Below are positions 1 to 8,889 of a DNA stretch of 25,792 nt, in pieces. The notes below the pieces were generated by a model that saw only the letters and a list, made by a program, of their open reading frames with translations, was not told where the DNA came from and did not search any database. Source of the stretch: an uncultured Blautia sp. (GTDB lineage: Bacteria; Bacillota; Clostridia; Lachnospirales; Lachnospiraceae); NCBI GenBank assembly GCA_900543715.1, contig UQSX01000037.1, forward strand, positions 1-25,792, read 5' to 3'. The position numbers and the translations under genes are program-made. Numbering within the stretch: the stretch's first letter is position 1; every line of letters begins with the position of its first letter.

Positions 1-1
1 C

Positions 2-64
2 GTGGAGTTCTGGTTTGAGCTGCAAAGCGCCGGGCCTGCAGAAATTTCCATTTTTCCAAGCTGA
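2..64 (+). CDS. C-terminal fragment of an upstream gene, possibly a sensor histidine kinase
   Basis: An open frame enters from the left edge and stops at TGA 62-64. The visible peptide is VEFWFELQSAGPAEISIFPS. The stretch VEFWFEL resembles the last beta strand of HATPase_c domains in histidine kinases, which often end in a G-x-G-(S/T/V)-x-F-W-F-x-L pattern followed by a short tail. That resemblance is the only basis for the functional guess. With only 20 codons visible, the frame itself could be accidental. No clear U-rich terminator follows directly; the first convincing one is at 208-237. Confidence 0.35.
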   Translation: MEFWFELQSAGPAEISIFPS

Positions 65-192
65 AGTTTTTCGGCCATCCATGGCAGAACTTATATGCAA
101 AATCTGCCGGAAAATTTGCATTTTCGGTAGTATTCTGTTAAACTAAAAAAATGGAAAAAATATAAGCGGATTATGGGCCTGGCTGTAAATTA

Positions 193-198
193 TATAAT
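193..198 (+). promoter_or_regulatory. Candidate -10 element for ung
   Basis: A perfect TATAAT lies at 193-198, but no good -35 hexamer is visible 16-18 bases upstream (the sequence there is like ATTATG). If it is used, transcription would start near 205 and the hairpin at 208-237 would form the very 5' end of the ung mRNA. This is a weak call based on one hexamer. Confidence 0.3.
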
Positions 199-207
199 GT
201 CATTCTG

Positions 208-237
208 AAAAAGCCGGCCTTATTGCCGGCTTTTTTT
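208..237 (+). terminator. Rho-independent terminator hairpin immediately before ung
   Basis: GCCGGC (213-218) pairs with GCCGGC (225-230) around the loop CTTATT. The preceding A5 can extend the stem with the following T7 (231-237), so the hairpin has the shape of a terminator in both directions. It probably ends the transcript entering from the left. The Shine-Dalgarno sequence of ung begins at the next base (238), which leaves no room for a promoter between terminator and gene. Confidence 0.75.
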
Positions 238-251
238 GGGAGGAAATGAAA

Positions 252-935
252 ATGCCGCCTTTACAGGGACAATGGTTGGAGGCTTTAAAGCCAGAGTTTA
301 AGAAGCCTTATTATAAGGAACTATTTACAAAGGTAGGGGAGGAATATCAGAGAAGAAAGATTTTTCCAGCCCCGGATGATATATTTAACGCTTTTCATCT
401 GACACCTCTGGATCAGGTGAAAGTGGTGATCTTAGGACAGGATCCTTATCACAATGACGGACAGGCCCACGGACTTTGCTTCTCGGTGAAGCCTGATGTA
501 GAGATACCGCCGTCTCTGGTCAATATCTATCAGGAACTCCACGACGACTGCGGCTGCTATATTCCGGACAACGGATATCTGATAAAATGGGCGCAGCAGG
601 GTGTGCTCCTTCTGAATACAGTCCTTACTGTCCGGGCCCATCAGGCAAATTCTCACAGAGGAATCGGCTGGGAAGAGTTTACCGATGCTGCCATCCGGGT
701 ACTGAATGAACAGGACCGCCCCATGGTCTTTATGCTGTGGGGAAGACCGGCTCAGATGAAAAAGGTCATGCTGGATAATCCAAGACATTTGATACTGGAA
801 GCGCCTCATCCCAGCCCCTTGTCGGCTTTCCGGGGATTTTTTGGCTGCAGACATTTCAGCAAAGCCAATGCTTTCCTCAGGGAGCATGGACTGGAGCCCA
901 TTGACTGGCAGATAGAAAACAGACAGGGGAATTAA
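252..935 (+). CDS. ung: Uracil-DNA glycosylase (family 1)
   Basis: Family 1 uracil-DNA glycosylase removes uracil from DNA in the cytoplasm as the first step of base excision repair. Counting from the ATG at 252, the water-activating motif GQDPYH is at residues 62-67 (catalytic Asp64), LLLNT is at 119-123, and the DNA-intercalating loop HPSPLS with the second catalytic His is at 186-191. The length of 227 residues is normal for the family. An in-frame ATG at 246 would add two residues, but it sits only 2 bases after GGGAGG (238-243), whereas the ATG at 252 has the usual 8-base spacing, so 252 is preferred. The stop is 5 bases before the flippase gene, so the two are probably co-transcribed. 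Function is certain; the exact start is less so. Confidence 0.97.
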   Translation: MPPLQGQWLEALKPEFKKPYYKELFTKVGEEYQRRKIFPAPDDIFNAFHLTPLDQVKVVILGQDPYHNDGQAHGLCFSVKPDVEIPPSLVNIYQELHDDCGCYIPDNGYLIKWAQQGVLLLNTVLTVRAHQANSHRGIGWEEFTDAAIRVLNEQDRPMVFMLWGRPAQMKKVMLDNPRHLILEAPHPSPLSAFRGFFGCRHFSKANAFLREHGLEPIDWQIENRQGN

Positions 936-940
936 GATAC

Positions 941-2581
941 ATGGAAAAGAAAAATGACAATACTTTATTAAAGAATGCCTCTTTCCTCATGGTGGCAGCG
1001 CTGATATCCAAGATTATCGGGCTGATCTATAAAAGTCCTTTATCTGCGACTTTGGGAAATGAAAGTTTTGGGTGTTTCAGTTTTGCTCAGAATGTATATC
1101 TGATCCTGCTGATGATTTCTTCTTACAGTATTCCTCAGGCAGTATCTAAGATCATGGCGGAGAGGATTGCCTTTAAACGATATAGAGATGCCCAGAGGAT
1201 CTTTAAGGGGGCGCTTCTCTATGCGGTGATCGTAGGAGGCGTTGTGGCTATATTCTGCGTTGTGGGAGCGCCGATTCTTATACCGGAAAGTATGGCAAAT
1301 GCGAGACTGGCTCTTCAGTTCCTTTCACCGACAATTTTTCTTTCTGGGATCCTGGGCGTTTTCCGGGGATATTTCCAGGCATACAGAAATATGCTGCCTA
1401 CCTCTTTGTCTCAGATTTTTGAACAGATCGCAGTGGCTGTAGTGGCTCTGGTTATGGCAAACGTCATGGTGAATTATTTTGCGGATGCCCAGACCGATGT
1501 GCTCAGAAGCTGGAGCGCCGCAGGTGCAACCATGGGAACCGGAGCAGGAGTAGCCACGGCTCTGACTTTCATGCTGGCGGTATACTGGGTCAACCGAAAG
1601 ATCATTCGGAAGAAGATCATGAGGGATACGGTATCTGTAAATGAGAGTTATTCTTCCGTGATGAAGAATATTATCCTGATCGTATCCCCAATTATCCTCA
1701 GTTCATTCCTGTATAATGTAAACACTTATCTGAACAGCAGAATTTATTCTCAGATTTCAGGTATGCAGGGCCTGGACAGCAGTCTTATTGAAAGTTTGTA
1801 TGCAGAGTGCGGATATTTCATGACGCTGATCAACATTCCCTTGACGCTGGCCAGCACTGCGCCTACCTCTATGCTTCCTGAAGTTTCGGGAGCATATGCC
1901 ATAGGAGATATCAGAGAGGCAAAAGAGAAAATCAACAAGGCAACATGGCTGAGCATGTTTATTTCGATTCCATGTTCTGTGGGATTATTTGTGCTGGCAG
2001 GCCCTATTACCAGACTTCTGTTTCCGGCAACAGACAAAGTGGCGGGATATCTGATGATGATCGGCGCGGTTACGGTGATCATGAATGGAATGTCTAACAT
2101 TTCCAACGGCGTCCTTCAGGGAATCGGAAAAGCCCATCTGCCTATGATCCATGCGGCAGTGGCGCTGGTGGCGGACGTGGTGCTTATGGCAGCGCTGATG
2201 TTCGCAACTGATCTGGGAATTTACAGCATACCAATTGCGATGATCGTCTATGCTTTGGTTATGTGTATTCTGAACCATATGTCTATGCGAAAGGAGCTGG
2301 ATTACAGGAATCCATGGAAAGAAGCTTATCTTATGCCTTTCCTGGCATCTCTGCCTATGGGAGCTGCCGCATTTCTGGTATACAGGGGGTTGTATTTCCT
2401 TACAAGAAATCTTCCGGGAGGAAATCTGATCGCCCTTATACCTGCTATAGGAATTGCTGCATGTATTTATTTCCTGATTTATCTGCTTATCTCTCATCCC
2501 AAGGAGGATAATCTGGCAGGACTTCCTGGAGGAAGAAAACTGGCAGAAATCGGAATGAAACTTCATATTTTGAAAGGATAG
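941..2581 (+). CDS. SpoVB/MurJ-like polysaccharide (lipid-linked precursor) flippase
   Basis: This 546-residue integral membrane protein has about 13-14 hydrophobic segments spread over its whole length and a short basic N-terminus (MEKKNDNTLLKNASFL). The composition and the early segment with ISKIIGLIYKSPL followed by an FG..SFAQNVY pattern are typical of the MOP superfamily branch that holds Bacillus SpoVB and YtgP/MurJ. These proteins move lipid-linked cell-wall or polysaccharide precursors across the cytoplasmic membrane. The ATG at 941 follows AGGGGA (925-930) with a 10-base gap and lies 5 bases after the ung stop, suggesting one operon. Whether it is the sporulation paralogue, the vegetative lipid II flippase or an exopolysaccharide flippase cannot be told from sequence alone, so no symbol is given. 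Confidence 0.85.
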   Translation: MEKKNDNTLLKNASFLMVAALISKIIGLIYKSPLSATLGNESFGCFSFAQNVYLILLMISSYSIPQAVSKIMAERIAFKRYRDAQRIFKGALLYAVIVGGVVAIFCVVGAPILIPESMANARLALQFLSPTIFLSGILGVFRGYFQAYRNMLPTSLSQIFEQIAVAVVALVMANVMVNYFADAQTDVLRSWSAAGATMGTGAGVATALTFMLAVYWVNRKIIRKKIMRDTVSVNESYSSVMKNIILIVSPIILSSFLYNVNTYLNSRIYSQISGMQGLDSSLIESLYAECGYFMTLINIPLTLASTAPTSMLPEVSGAYAIGDIREAKEKINKATWLSMFISIPCSVGLFVLAGPITRLLFPATDKVAGYLMMIGAVTVIMNGMSNISNGVLQGIGKAHLPMIHAAVALVADVVLMAALMFATDLGIYSIPIAMIVYALVMCILNHMSMRKELDYRNPWKEAYLMPFLASLPMGAAAFLVYRGLYFLTRNLPGGNLIALIPAIGIAACIYFLIYLLISHPKEDNLAGLPGGRKLAEIGMKLHILKG

Positions 2582-2589
2582 AAACGTAA

Positions 2590-2636
2590 GGAGGGCCCCT
2601 CTTAAGCTGCTTTTATTGGCTTAAGAGGGGCCCTCC
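2590..2636. terminator. Bidirectional terminator between convergent genes
   Basis: A perfect 18-bp stem (2590-2607 with 2619-2636) closes an 11-base loop. It lies 9 bases after the flippase stop and 9 bases before the stop of the minus-strand activase gene. The stem contains the palindromic cores GGGCCC and CTTAAG. Neither side carries a strong T-run (GGTATTTTA on the plus side), so termination would rest mainly on the long stem. Confidence 0.75.
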
Positions 2637-2645
2637 GGTATTTTA

Positions 2646-5600
2646 TCAGAGCTTTTTAAAGGCTGTAGAAAGCATTAATTTGATACGGTTTAACTGATTT
2701 ACCTCGCTTGCTCCAGGGTCATAGTCCACAGCTACGATATTGGCTTCCGGGTAATCCTTTCGTATGGCTTTGATAACGCCTTTACCTACAATATGGTTAG
2801 GCAGACAGCCGAAAGGCTGGATACATACGATATTTGGCGTACCGCCGTGGATCAGTTCCATCATCTCTCCGGTCAGGAACCATCCCTCTCCGGTCTGGTT
2901 GCCCAGAGATACGATAGGCTCTGCCATTTTGGCAAGATCTGAAATCTTGGCAGAAGGAGTGAAATGTTTGCTCTTGGAAAATTCTTTGTTGGCAGCGCTT
3001 CGGATAAATTCGATAGCGGCAATTCCAAGATTTCCTTCCTTGGCCAGGGTCTTTTTAAAGCCCAGATAATTGGACTTAAAGTTCAGATTGTAGAAGCAGT
3101 AGCACATAAAGTCGATAAGATCCGGGCATACAGGCTCGGCACCTTCTTTTTCCAGAAGCTCTGCCAGATGATTATTGGCAGCAGGAAGGAATTTTACCAG
3201 GATCTCTCCTACGATTCCAACTTTTGGCTTTTTTTCATCTGTGATAGGCAGAGCGTCAAATTCCCGGATCATCTGGCGGCATATCCGGTTGAACTGAGCA
3301 AAAGAGGCATGTCTTCCAGACAGGAAGGACTTACATCTCTTTTCCCATTTTTTATGCAGGGCGTTGGCAGAGCCTTTTACTTTCTCATAAGGACGCATGC
3401 GGTAGATACACTTCATAAGGATATCTCCGAAGACAGCTCCATAGGAAAGTCGTACTGCCAGTTTCGGCGTGATCTTGAATCCAGGATTTTCTTCCAGTCC
3501 GCTTAAATTAATGGAGATCACAGGAATAAAGCCCATGTCCGCCTTCTTAAGAGCCCTCCGGATAAATCCGATATAATTGGAAGCACGACAGCCTCCTCCG
3601 GTCTGGGACATGATAATGGCAACTTTATGTAAGTCGTATTTTCCTGACAGCAGAGCCTGCATGATCTGGCCTACTACCATGAGAGAAGGATAGCAGGCAT
3701 CGTTATTTACATATTTTAAACCTACGTCTACGGCTTCTTTGTTGTCATTGGGCAGCACCTCCAGATTGTATCCGCAGGCGTTAAAGGCTGCCTCCAGAAT
3801 GGAGAAGTGGATAGGCGACATCTGAGGGCAGAGAATGGTGTAGTTCTTCCTCATTTCCTCTGTAAAAGGCACTTTCTTAATGGAAGAAGGAACAATGGTC
3901 CTCTCTGTATGCTGCTGTTCTTTTACCCGGATGGCGGCGATCAGAGAACGGACACGGATACGTGCAGCTCCCAGGTTGTTTACCTCATCAATCTTTAAGC
4001 ATGTATAGATCTTGCCGCTGCCGGTAAGGATTTCACTTACCTGGTCAGTAGTCACGGCGTCCAGACCGCAGCCAAAGGAATTTAACTGGATAAGATCCAG
4101 ATTGTCTCTTTCCTTTACAAAGTTGGCTGCGGCGTACAGTCTTGTATGGTACATCCACTGGTCATTGACACGGAGAGGCCGTTCAATGGGAGCCAGATGG
4201 GAGATGGAATCTTCCGTAAACACCGCCAGTCCATAGGAATTGATCAGGTCAGGAATACCATGGTGGATTTCCGGATCGATATGGTAGGGACGTCCTGCCA
4301 GGACGATTCCCCGTCTTCCGGTTTCATCCAGATACTTGAGAGTTTCCTCACCTTTCCGCATAATGTCTTTTCTGCACCGGTCCATTTCCAGCCAGGCTTC
4401 TCTGGCCGCATGGCGGATTTCCTCCTCCGGGATATCCGGGAATTCTTCAACCAGCCGCTGGGTAACGGTTTCCTCGCTGGTAAGCGCCAGGAAAGGATTG
4501 TGGAACCGGATGCCGGGGTCATTTAACTCATCCACATTGTTCTTGATATTCTCCGCATAGGAGGTAACGATGGGACAGTTGTAGTGGTTGACTGCATCTG
4601 AGAACTCCTGGCGCTCATAAGGGATACAAGGATAGAAAATGTATTTTACACCCTGTTTCAGCAGCCAGGTGATATGTCCGTGGGCCAGCTTGGCCGGGTA
4701 ACATTCAGATTCACTGGGAATGGACTCAATGCCCAGCTCATAAATCTTTCTGGTGGAAGTCGGAGAAAGCACTACCTGATATTTCAAGTCTGTAAAGAAG
4801 GTATACCAGAAAGGATAGTTCTCAAACATATTCAGAACCCTTGGGATTCCAACCTTTCCCCTTACTGCTTTGTCCTCTGAGAGAGGAGTGTAGGAGAAAA
4901 GTTTTTTATACTTATATTCAAATAAGTTGGGAACATGGTCTTTATTTTTTTCTTTGCCGATTCCGCGTTCACACCGGTTGCCGGAAATATACTGGCGGCC
5001 GCCGGAGAATCTATTGATGGTCAGACGGCAGTTGTTGGTACATCCCTTGCAGTTGGCCATAGTAGTTTTGTATTCCAGAGTGTTGATTTTTTCAATGGGG
5101 AGCATAGTGGTTTCTTTCCCCTGCTGGTATCGTTCTCTGGCGATGAGGGCTGCACCGAAGGCTCCCATGATACCGGCAATATCCGGACGGATCGCGTGGC
5201 AGTCTGCAATTTTTTCAAAACTGCGGAGGACCGCATCATTGTAGAAAGTACCTCCCTGGACGACAATATGCTTTCCAAGTTCTGAGGCATCAGACACTTT
5301 AATAACCTTATAGAGAGCATTTTTAATAACAGAGTAGGCCAGTCCTGCGGAGATATCCGCTACAGAAGCCCCTTCCTTCTGGGCCTGCTTTACCTTGGAG
5401 TTCATAAATACTGTACAGCGGGTTCCAAGGTCAATGGGGTGCTCTGCAAAAAGGGCGGCTTTGGCAAAGTCCTGAACACTGTAATTCAGAGATTTGGCAA
5501 AAGTCTCGATAAAAGAACCGCAGCCGGAGGAGCAGGCCTCATTGAGCTGTACGCTGTCTACGGTCTGATCCTTGATCTTAATACATTTCATGTCCTGGCC

Positions 5601-6890
5601 GCCGATATCCAGAATACAGTCTACCTCCGGATCGAAGAAGGAGGCGGCATATTGGTGAGATACTGTCTCCACCTCTCCCTCATCCAGCATAAGAGCCGCT
5701 TTTATAAGGGCTTCTCCGTATCCGGTGGAGCAGGAGTAGGCAATTTTGGCGCCCTTAGGCAGCTGGGAATAGATTTCCTGGACTGCGGTGATGGAAGTGG
5801 CCAGGGGGCTGCCGTTATTATTGCTATAGAAGGAATACAGAAGGGAGCCATCCTCTCCCACCAAAGCAGCTTTGGTAGTGGTAGAGCCGGCGTCAATTCC
5901 CAGATAGCAGTTTCCCTTATATGTAGAAAGATCTCCGGTTTTTACATTGTACTGACTCTGCCGCTGGTTAAATTCTTCGTAATCCTCTTTTGTGGCAAAA
6001 AGAGGATCCATACGGTTTACCTCAAAATCCATCTTGATCGAAGCTTTCAAACGGTCTCTCATGGAGGTTACGGATACTCCCTGAGCTTCCGGCTTTACAT
6101 TAAGGGCAGAGCCGATAGCGGCAAACAGATGAGAGTTCTCCGGAACGATGGTGTGTTCCTGGTCCAGCTTTAAGGTGCGGATGAAGGCAACTTTTAATTC
6201 AGAAAGAAAGTGGAGAGGGCCGCCTAAGAAGGCTACATGTCCCCGGATAGGCTTGCCGCAGGCCAGGCCGCTGATAGTCTGGTTTACCACAGCCTGGAAA
6301 ATAGAGGCAGCCAGATCTTCCTTGGTAGCGCCGTCGTTGATCAGAGGCTGGATATCAGTTTTCGCGAAAACTCCGCATCTGGCGGCAATGGGATAAAGGG
6401 CCTTATAGTGTTTTGCGTATTCATTAAGACCGGGAGCGTCTGTCTGCAGAAGCGACGCCATCTGGTCGATGAAGGAACCTGTGCCGCCGGCGCAGATACC
6501 GTTCATACGCTGTTCTACGTTGCCTCCTTCAAAATAGATGATCTTGGCGTCCTCGCCTCCGAGCTCAATGGCCACATCTGTCTTTGGAGCCAGTTCCTGG
6601 AGAGAGGTGGACACGGCAATAACCTCCTGGACAAAGGGTACTTCCAGATGGTTGGCCAGAGTCAGACCTCCGGAACCGGTGATCACAGGAGCTACCTGAA
6701 TCTCTCCCAAAGCTTTATAGGCTTTATCCAGCAGCTTTGCCAGAGTATTCTGAATATCAGCAAAATGACGCTCATAGTCAGAAAACAGAAGCTCATGCTG
6801 AGGACTTAACACTGCGATCTTTACAGTGGTGGAGCCAATATCGATACCTAAGGGGTACAGGGTTTGGTTCATTGTATTATCTGCTGACAT
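2646..6890 (-). CDS. Large fused 2-hydroxyacyl-CoA dehydratase activase-type ATPase
   Basis: This is a 1414-residue cytoplasmic iron-sulfur ATPase of the BadF/BadG/HgdC type. Residues 14-265 and 328-590 are two activase modules. Each has a phosphate loop ([10 protein letters not shown] at 15-24; [10 protein letters not shown] at 331-340), an acidic GGxD motif (111-114 and 430-433) and cysteines matching the two HgdC cluster ligands: Cys133 and Cys172 in the first, Cys453 and Cys492 in the second. A Cys cluster follows (614, 617, 621, 640), then DUF2229-like sequence from about 680 and an HgdB-like C-terminal half with further Cys (941, 1021, 1066, 1101, 1362). HgdC normally works as a homodimer bridged by one [4Fe-4S] cluster, so this chain may form its own pseudo-dimer. 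The family uses ATP to drive low-potential electron transfer to a dehydratase or double-cubane protein. The substrate is unknown and no partner is adjacent. AGGAGG lies 10 bases before the start. The gene is apparently monocistronic. Confidence 0.85.
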   Translation of the reverse strand: MSADNTMNQTLYPLGIDIGSTTVKIAVLSPQHELLFSDYERHFADIQNTLAKLLDKAYKALGEIQVAPVITGSGGLTLANHLEVPFVQEVIAVSTSLQELAPKTDVAIELGGEDAKIIYFEGGNVEQRMNGICAGGTGSFIDQMASLLQTDAPGLNEYAKHYKALYPIAARCGVFAKTDIQPLINDGATKEDLAASIFQAVVNQTISGLACGKPIRGHVAFLGGPLHFLSELKVAFIRTLKLDQEHTIVPENSHLFAAIGSALNVKPEAQGVSVTSMRDRLKASIKMDFEVNRMDPLFATKEDYEEFNQRQSQYNVKTGDLSTYKGNCYLGIDAGSTTTKAALVGEDGSLLYSFYSNNNGSPLATSITAVQEIYSQLPKGAKIAYSCSTGYGEALIKAALMLDEGEVETVSHQYAASFFDPEVDCILDIGGQDMKCIKIKDQTVDSVQLNEACSSGCGSFIETFAKSLNYSVQDFAKAALFAEHPIDLGTRCTVFMNSKVKQAQKEGASVADISAGLAYSVIKNALYKVIKVSDASELGKHIVVQGGTFYNDAVLRSFEKIADCHAIRPDIAGIMGAFGAALIARERYQQGKETTMLPIEKINTLEYKTTMANCKGCTNNCRLTINRFSGGRQYISGNRCERGIGKEKNKDHVPNLFEYKYKKLFSYTPLSEDKAVRGKVGIPRVLNMFENYPFWYTFFTDLKYQVVLSPTSTRKIYELGIESIPSESECYPAKLAHGHITWLLKQGVKYIFYPCIPYERQEFSDAVNHYNCPIVTSYAENIKNNVDELNDPGIRFHNPFLALTSEETVTQRLVEEFPDIPEEEIRHAAREAWLEMDRCRKDIMRKGEETLKYLDETGRRGIVLAGRPYHIDPEIHHGIPDLINSYGLAVFTEDSISHLAPIERPLRVNDQWMYHTRLYAAANFVKERDNLDLIQLNSFGCGLDAVTTDQVSEILTGSGKIYTCLKIDEVNNLGAARIRVRSLIAAIRVKEQQHTERTIVPSSIKKVPFTEEMRKNYTILCPQMSPIHFSILEAAFNACGYNLEVLPNDNKEAVDVGLKYVNNDACYPSLMVVGQIMQALLSGKYDLHKVAIIMSQTGGGCRASNYIGFIRRALKKADMGFIPVISINLSGLEENPGFKITPKLAVRLSYGAVFGDILMKCIYRMRPYEKVKGSANALHKKWEKRCKSFLSGRHASFAQFNRICRQMIREFDALPITDEKKPKVGIVGEILVKFLPAANNHLAELLEKEGAEPVCPDLIDFMCYCFYNLNFKSNYLGFKKTLAKEGNLGIAAIEFIRSAANKEFSKSKHFTPSAKISDLAKMAEPIVSLGNQTGEGWFLTGEMMELIHGGTPNIVCIQPFGCLPNHIVGKGVIKAIRKDYPEANIVAVDYDPGASEVNQLNRIKLMLSTAFKKL

Positions 6891-6995
6891 AGTCAGAAGA
6901 CCTCCTCTTTACTTGTGTTTTACTATAAAAGTCCGCAGCACACGATAATTCGCGGGCTTTGGCTTTGGTTTTAGGTTTCTTCTTATTTTATATAT

Positions 6996-7011
6996 CTGTG
7001 AAAAATCACAG
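6996..7011. promoter_or_regulatory. Palindrome at the predicted transcription start of the activase gene
   Basis: CTGTGAAAAATCACAG is a perfect 6-bp inverted repeat with a 4-base spacer. It begins 4 bases downstream of the minus-strand -10 (7015-7020), where a repressor would block initiation. The half-sites resemble CRP/FNR-type TGTGA, but the spacer is 4 rather than 6. The identity of the regulator is not known. Confidence 0.4.
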
Positions 7012-7014
7012 TAC

Positions 7015-7043
7015 ATTATACGACAATCTATTAAAAAAAACAA
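7015..7043 (-). promoter_or_regulatory. Promoter for the activase gene
   Basis: On the minus strand, TTGTTT (7043-7038) is followed after 17 bases by a perfect TATAAT (7020-7015). Transcription would start near 7008 and give a leader of about 118 bases before the ATG at 6890. The -10 is strong; the -35 keeps only TTG. Confidence 0.5.
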
Positions 7044-7045
7044 TT

Positions 7046-7057
7046 ACAAATATTTGT
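7046..7057. promoter_or_regulatory. 12-bp perfect palindrome between divergent promoters
   Basis: ACAAATATTTGT is a perfect palindrome lying 3 bases from the activase -35 and 7 bases from the tgt -35. The position fits an operator acting on either promoter. AT-rich sequence of this kind can arise by chance, so this is a candidate only. Confidence 0.3.
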
Positions 7058-7063
7058 CAGCCA

Positions 7064-7092
7064 TTGCGTTTAAAACAGCTCTATGATAGAAT
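7064..7092 (+). promoter_or_regulatory. Promoter for tgt with extended -10
   Basis: TTGCGT (7064-7069) is followed after 17 bases by TAGAAT (7087-7092), which is preceded by the TGN extension (TGA, 7084-7086). A start near 7099 gives a leader of about 114 bases. No T-box or terminator-like structure is visible in that leader. Confidence 0.55.
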
Positions 7093-7212
7093 AGGTCGGG
7101 TAACAGGGAGAAACAGGACTATTTTTGGTCAGATTCTCTAAATCAGCTGGCAATCCTTAAAAAAATGCCAGAAAACATGTAAGAATTATTTTAAAGTAAG
7201 AGGTTATATTTT

Positions 7213-8352
7213 ATGTATACAGTATTGAAACAAGAAGGAAGGGCCAAAAGAGCCCGGATGGAAACGGTACATGGGACCATTGAGACTCCGGTATTTATGA
7301 ATGTGGGAACAGCCGCCGCTATCAAAGGCGCTGTGTCTACAATGGATCTCCATGAGATCAAGACACAGGTGGAACTTTCCAACACATACCACCTCCATGT
7401 CAGACCAGGGGACAAGGTGGTGAAGCAGCTTGGAGGTCTGCACAAGTTTATGAACTGGGACCGGCCTATCCTTACGGATTCCGGCGGATTCCAGGTTTTT
7501 TCGCTGGCAAAGCTGCGCCAGATTAAAGAGGAGGGGGTTTATTTCCATTCTCATGTAGACGGAAGAAAGATCTTTATGGGGCCCGAGGAAAGTATGCAGA
7601 TTCAGTCTAATCTGGGTTCTACCATTGCCATGGCTTTTGACGAGTGCCCGCCCAGCAAGGCGGACCGGAAGTATGTGGAAAATTCTGTAGCCCGTACTAC
7701 ACGGTGGCTGAAACGGTGCAAGGATGAAATGGCCCGTCTGAATTCCCTGGAGGATACGGTGAATCCTCACCAGCTTCTTTTTGGGATCAATCAGGGAGCC
7801 GTTTATGATGATATCCGTATTGCCCATGCCCAGGAGATCTCCCAGCTGGATCTGGACGGATACGCGGTAGGCGGTCTGGCTGTGGGTGAAACCCATGAGG
7901 AAATGTACCGGATCCTGGATAGTGTAGTGCCTCATCTTCCTGTGAACAAGCCTACCTATCTTATGGGAGTGGGAACACCGGCCAATATCCTGGAGGCTGT
8001 ATCCAGAGGGGTGGATTTCTTTGACTGTGTTTATCCCAGCCGCAACGGACGCCACGGCCATGTGTACACAAACTTTGGAAAAATCAACCTTTTCAATGCC
8101 AAGTATGAGCTGGATCCCAGACCTATTGAGGAGGGATGCCAGTGTCCTGCATGCCGTCACTACAGCCGGGCGTATATCCGCCACCTGCTGAAGGCAAAGG
8201 AAATGCTGGGAATGCGGCTGTGCGTTCTTCACAATCTGTATTTCTACAATACCATGATGGAAGAAATCCGACAGGCATTAGATGATGGAAGATATGAGGA
8301 ATACAAAAAACAGAAGCTGGAGAGTATGGCCGCCGGACCGATTTGCTCATAA
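7213..8352 (+). CDS. tgt: tRNA-guanine transglycosylase
   Basis: This enzyme exchanges guanine-34 in the anticodon of Asp, Asn, His and Tyr tRNAs for a queuosine precursor (preQ1, or queuine in some Clostridia). The 379-residue length is normal. Visible family features are TDSGGFQVFSL with Asp89, FDECPP with Asp143, the nucleophile region FFDCVYPSRNGRHG with Asp271, and a zinc site C-x-C-x2-C (309, 311, 314) plus His340. These match the positions and spacing of the well-studied Zymomonas enzyme. AAGAGG (7198-7203) lies 9 bases before the ATG. The next gene is yajC, a common partner; queA is not present on the other side. The antisense frame over this gene is a coding shadow. Confidence 0.97.
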   Translation: MYTVLKQEGRAKRARMETVHGTIETPVFMNVGTAAAIKGAVSTMDLHEIKTQVELSNTYHLHVRPGDKVVKQLGGLHKFMNWDRPILTDSGGFQVFSLAKLRQIKEEGVYFHSHVDGRKIFMGPEESMQIQSNLGSTIAMAFDECPPSKADRKYVENSVARTTRWLKRCKDEMARLNSLEDTVNPHQLLFGINQGAVYDDIRIAHAQEISQLDLDGYAVGGLAVGETHEEMYRILDSVVPHLPVNKPTYLMGVGTPANILEAVSRGVDFFDCVYPSRNGRHGHVYTNFGKINLFNAKYELDPRPIEEGCQCPACRHYSRAYIRHLLKAKEMLGMRLCVLHNLYFYNTMMEEIRQALDDGRYEEYKKQKLESMAAGPICS

Positions 8353-8377
8353 GATGGCGAAAAATCTTAGAAAAGAC

Positions 8378-8406
8378 TTGAAGAAAAAGGAAAAATTGTG
8401 TATGAT
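8378..8406 (+). promoter_or_regulatory. Promoter for yajC
   Basis: TTGAAG (8378-8383), a 17-base spacer and TATGAT (8401-8406) lie in the 114-base gap after tgt. Transcription would start near 8413, about 54 bases before the yajC ATG. Readthrough from tgt remains possible because no terminator separates the genes. Confidence 0.55.
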
Positions 8407-8466
8407 AGCCATAGTGTCTATTTGTGGGCAGAGAAAGTTTAGTATTTAGTTTTAGGAGGAAGCAAC

Positions 8467-8784
8467 ATGTTATTATCAACGTCAACAGCCAGCGGTGCCG
8501 GTGCAATGCTGAGTCTGGTATTGCCTCTTGCGGTATTTTTTCTGTTAATGTATTTCATGATCATGAGACCGCAGAAAAAAGAGCAGCAGAGAGTTAAGAA
8601 TATGCTGGCTGCTATGGAAGTAGGGGATACGGTCGTAACTACCAGCGGCTTCTATGGAGTCCTTATCAATATTACGGAGGAAGACGTGATCGTTGAATTC
8701 GGAAACAACAGAAACTGCAGAATTCCAATGAGAAAATCAGCGATCGCTGAAGTAGAAAAAGCCAGCGATGGTATAGCAGAATAA
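8467..8784 (+). CDS. yajC: Preprotein translocase accessory subunit YajC
   Basis: YajC is a small single-pass membrane protein that associates with SecDF and the SecYEG translocon. The 105-residue protein has one hydrophobic segment at about residues 13-33, followed directly by the family signature RPQKKEQQ (34-41) and a small cytoplasmic domain with the typical GDTVVTTSGFYG stretch. AGGAGG (8454-8459) is 7 bases before the ATG. It follows tgt, as in many bacteria, but secD and secF do not follow here: a terminator and the serine dehydratase genes come next. Confidence 0.95.
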   Translation: MLLSTSTASGAGAMLSLVLPLAVFFLLMYFMIMRPQKKEQQRVKNMLAAMEVGDTVVTTSGFYGVLINITEEDVIVEFGNNRNCRIPMRKSAIAEVEKASDGIAE

Positions 8785-8811
8785 AAGACGGAAAAAATAA
8801 GAAGAAAACAG

Positions 8812-8847
8812 GTGCTGTAGGAATGATCCATACAGCACTTTTTCTTT
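8812..8847 (+). terminator. Rho-independent terminator after yajC
   Basis: GTGCTGTA (8812-8819) pairs perfectly with TACAGCAC (8831-8838) across an 11-base loop, followed by TTTTTCTTT. It separates tgt-yajC from the serine dehydratase operon. Confidence 0.8.
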
Positions 8848-8889
8848 CTGCCGGAAACTTTGTTTTATATTATCAGGAGGTAGAGGATT

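Noticed and set aside
6996..7011. Classical CRP site
   Set aside because: The half-sites TGTGA and TCACA are separated by 4 bases instead of 6, so a standard CRP/FNR site is not supported.
6959..7141. 60-residue plus-strand frame in the activase/tgt gap
   Set aside because: It begins with TTG, has no ribosome site, and lies across both divergent promoters.
7204..8232. 342-residue minus-strand frame over tgt
   Set aside because: tgt has every catalytic and zinc residue; the antisense product has no family features and no ribosome site.
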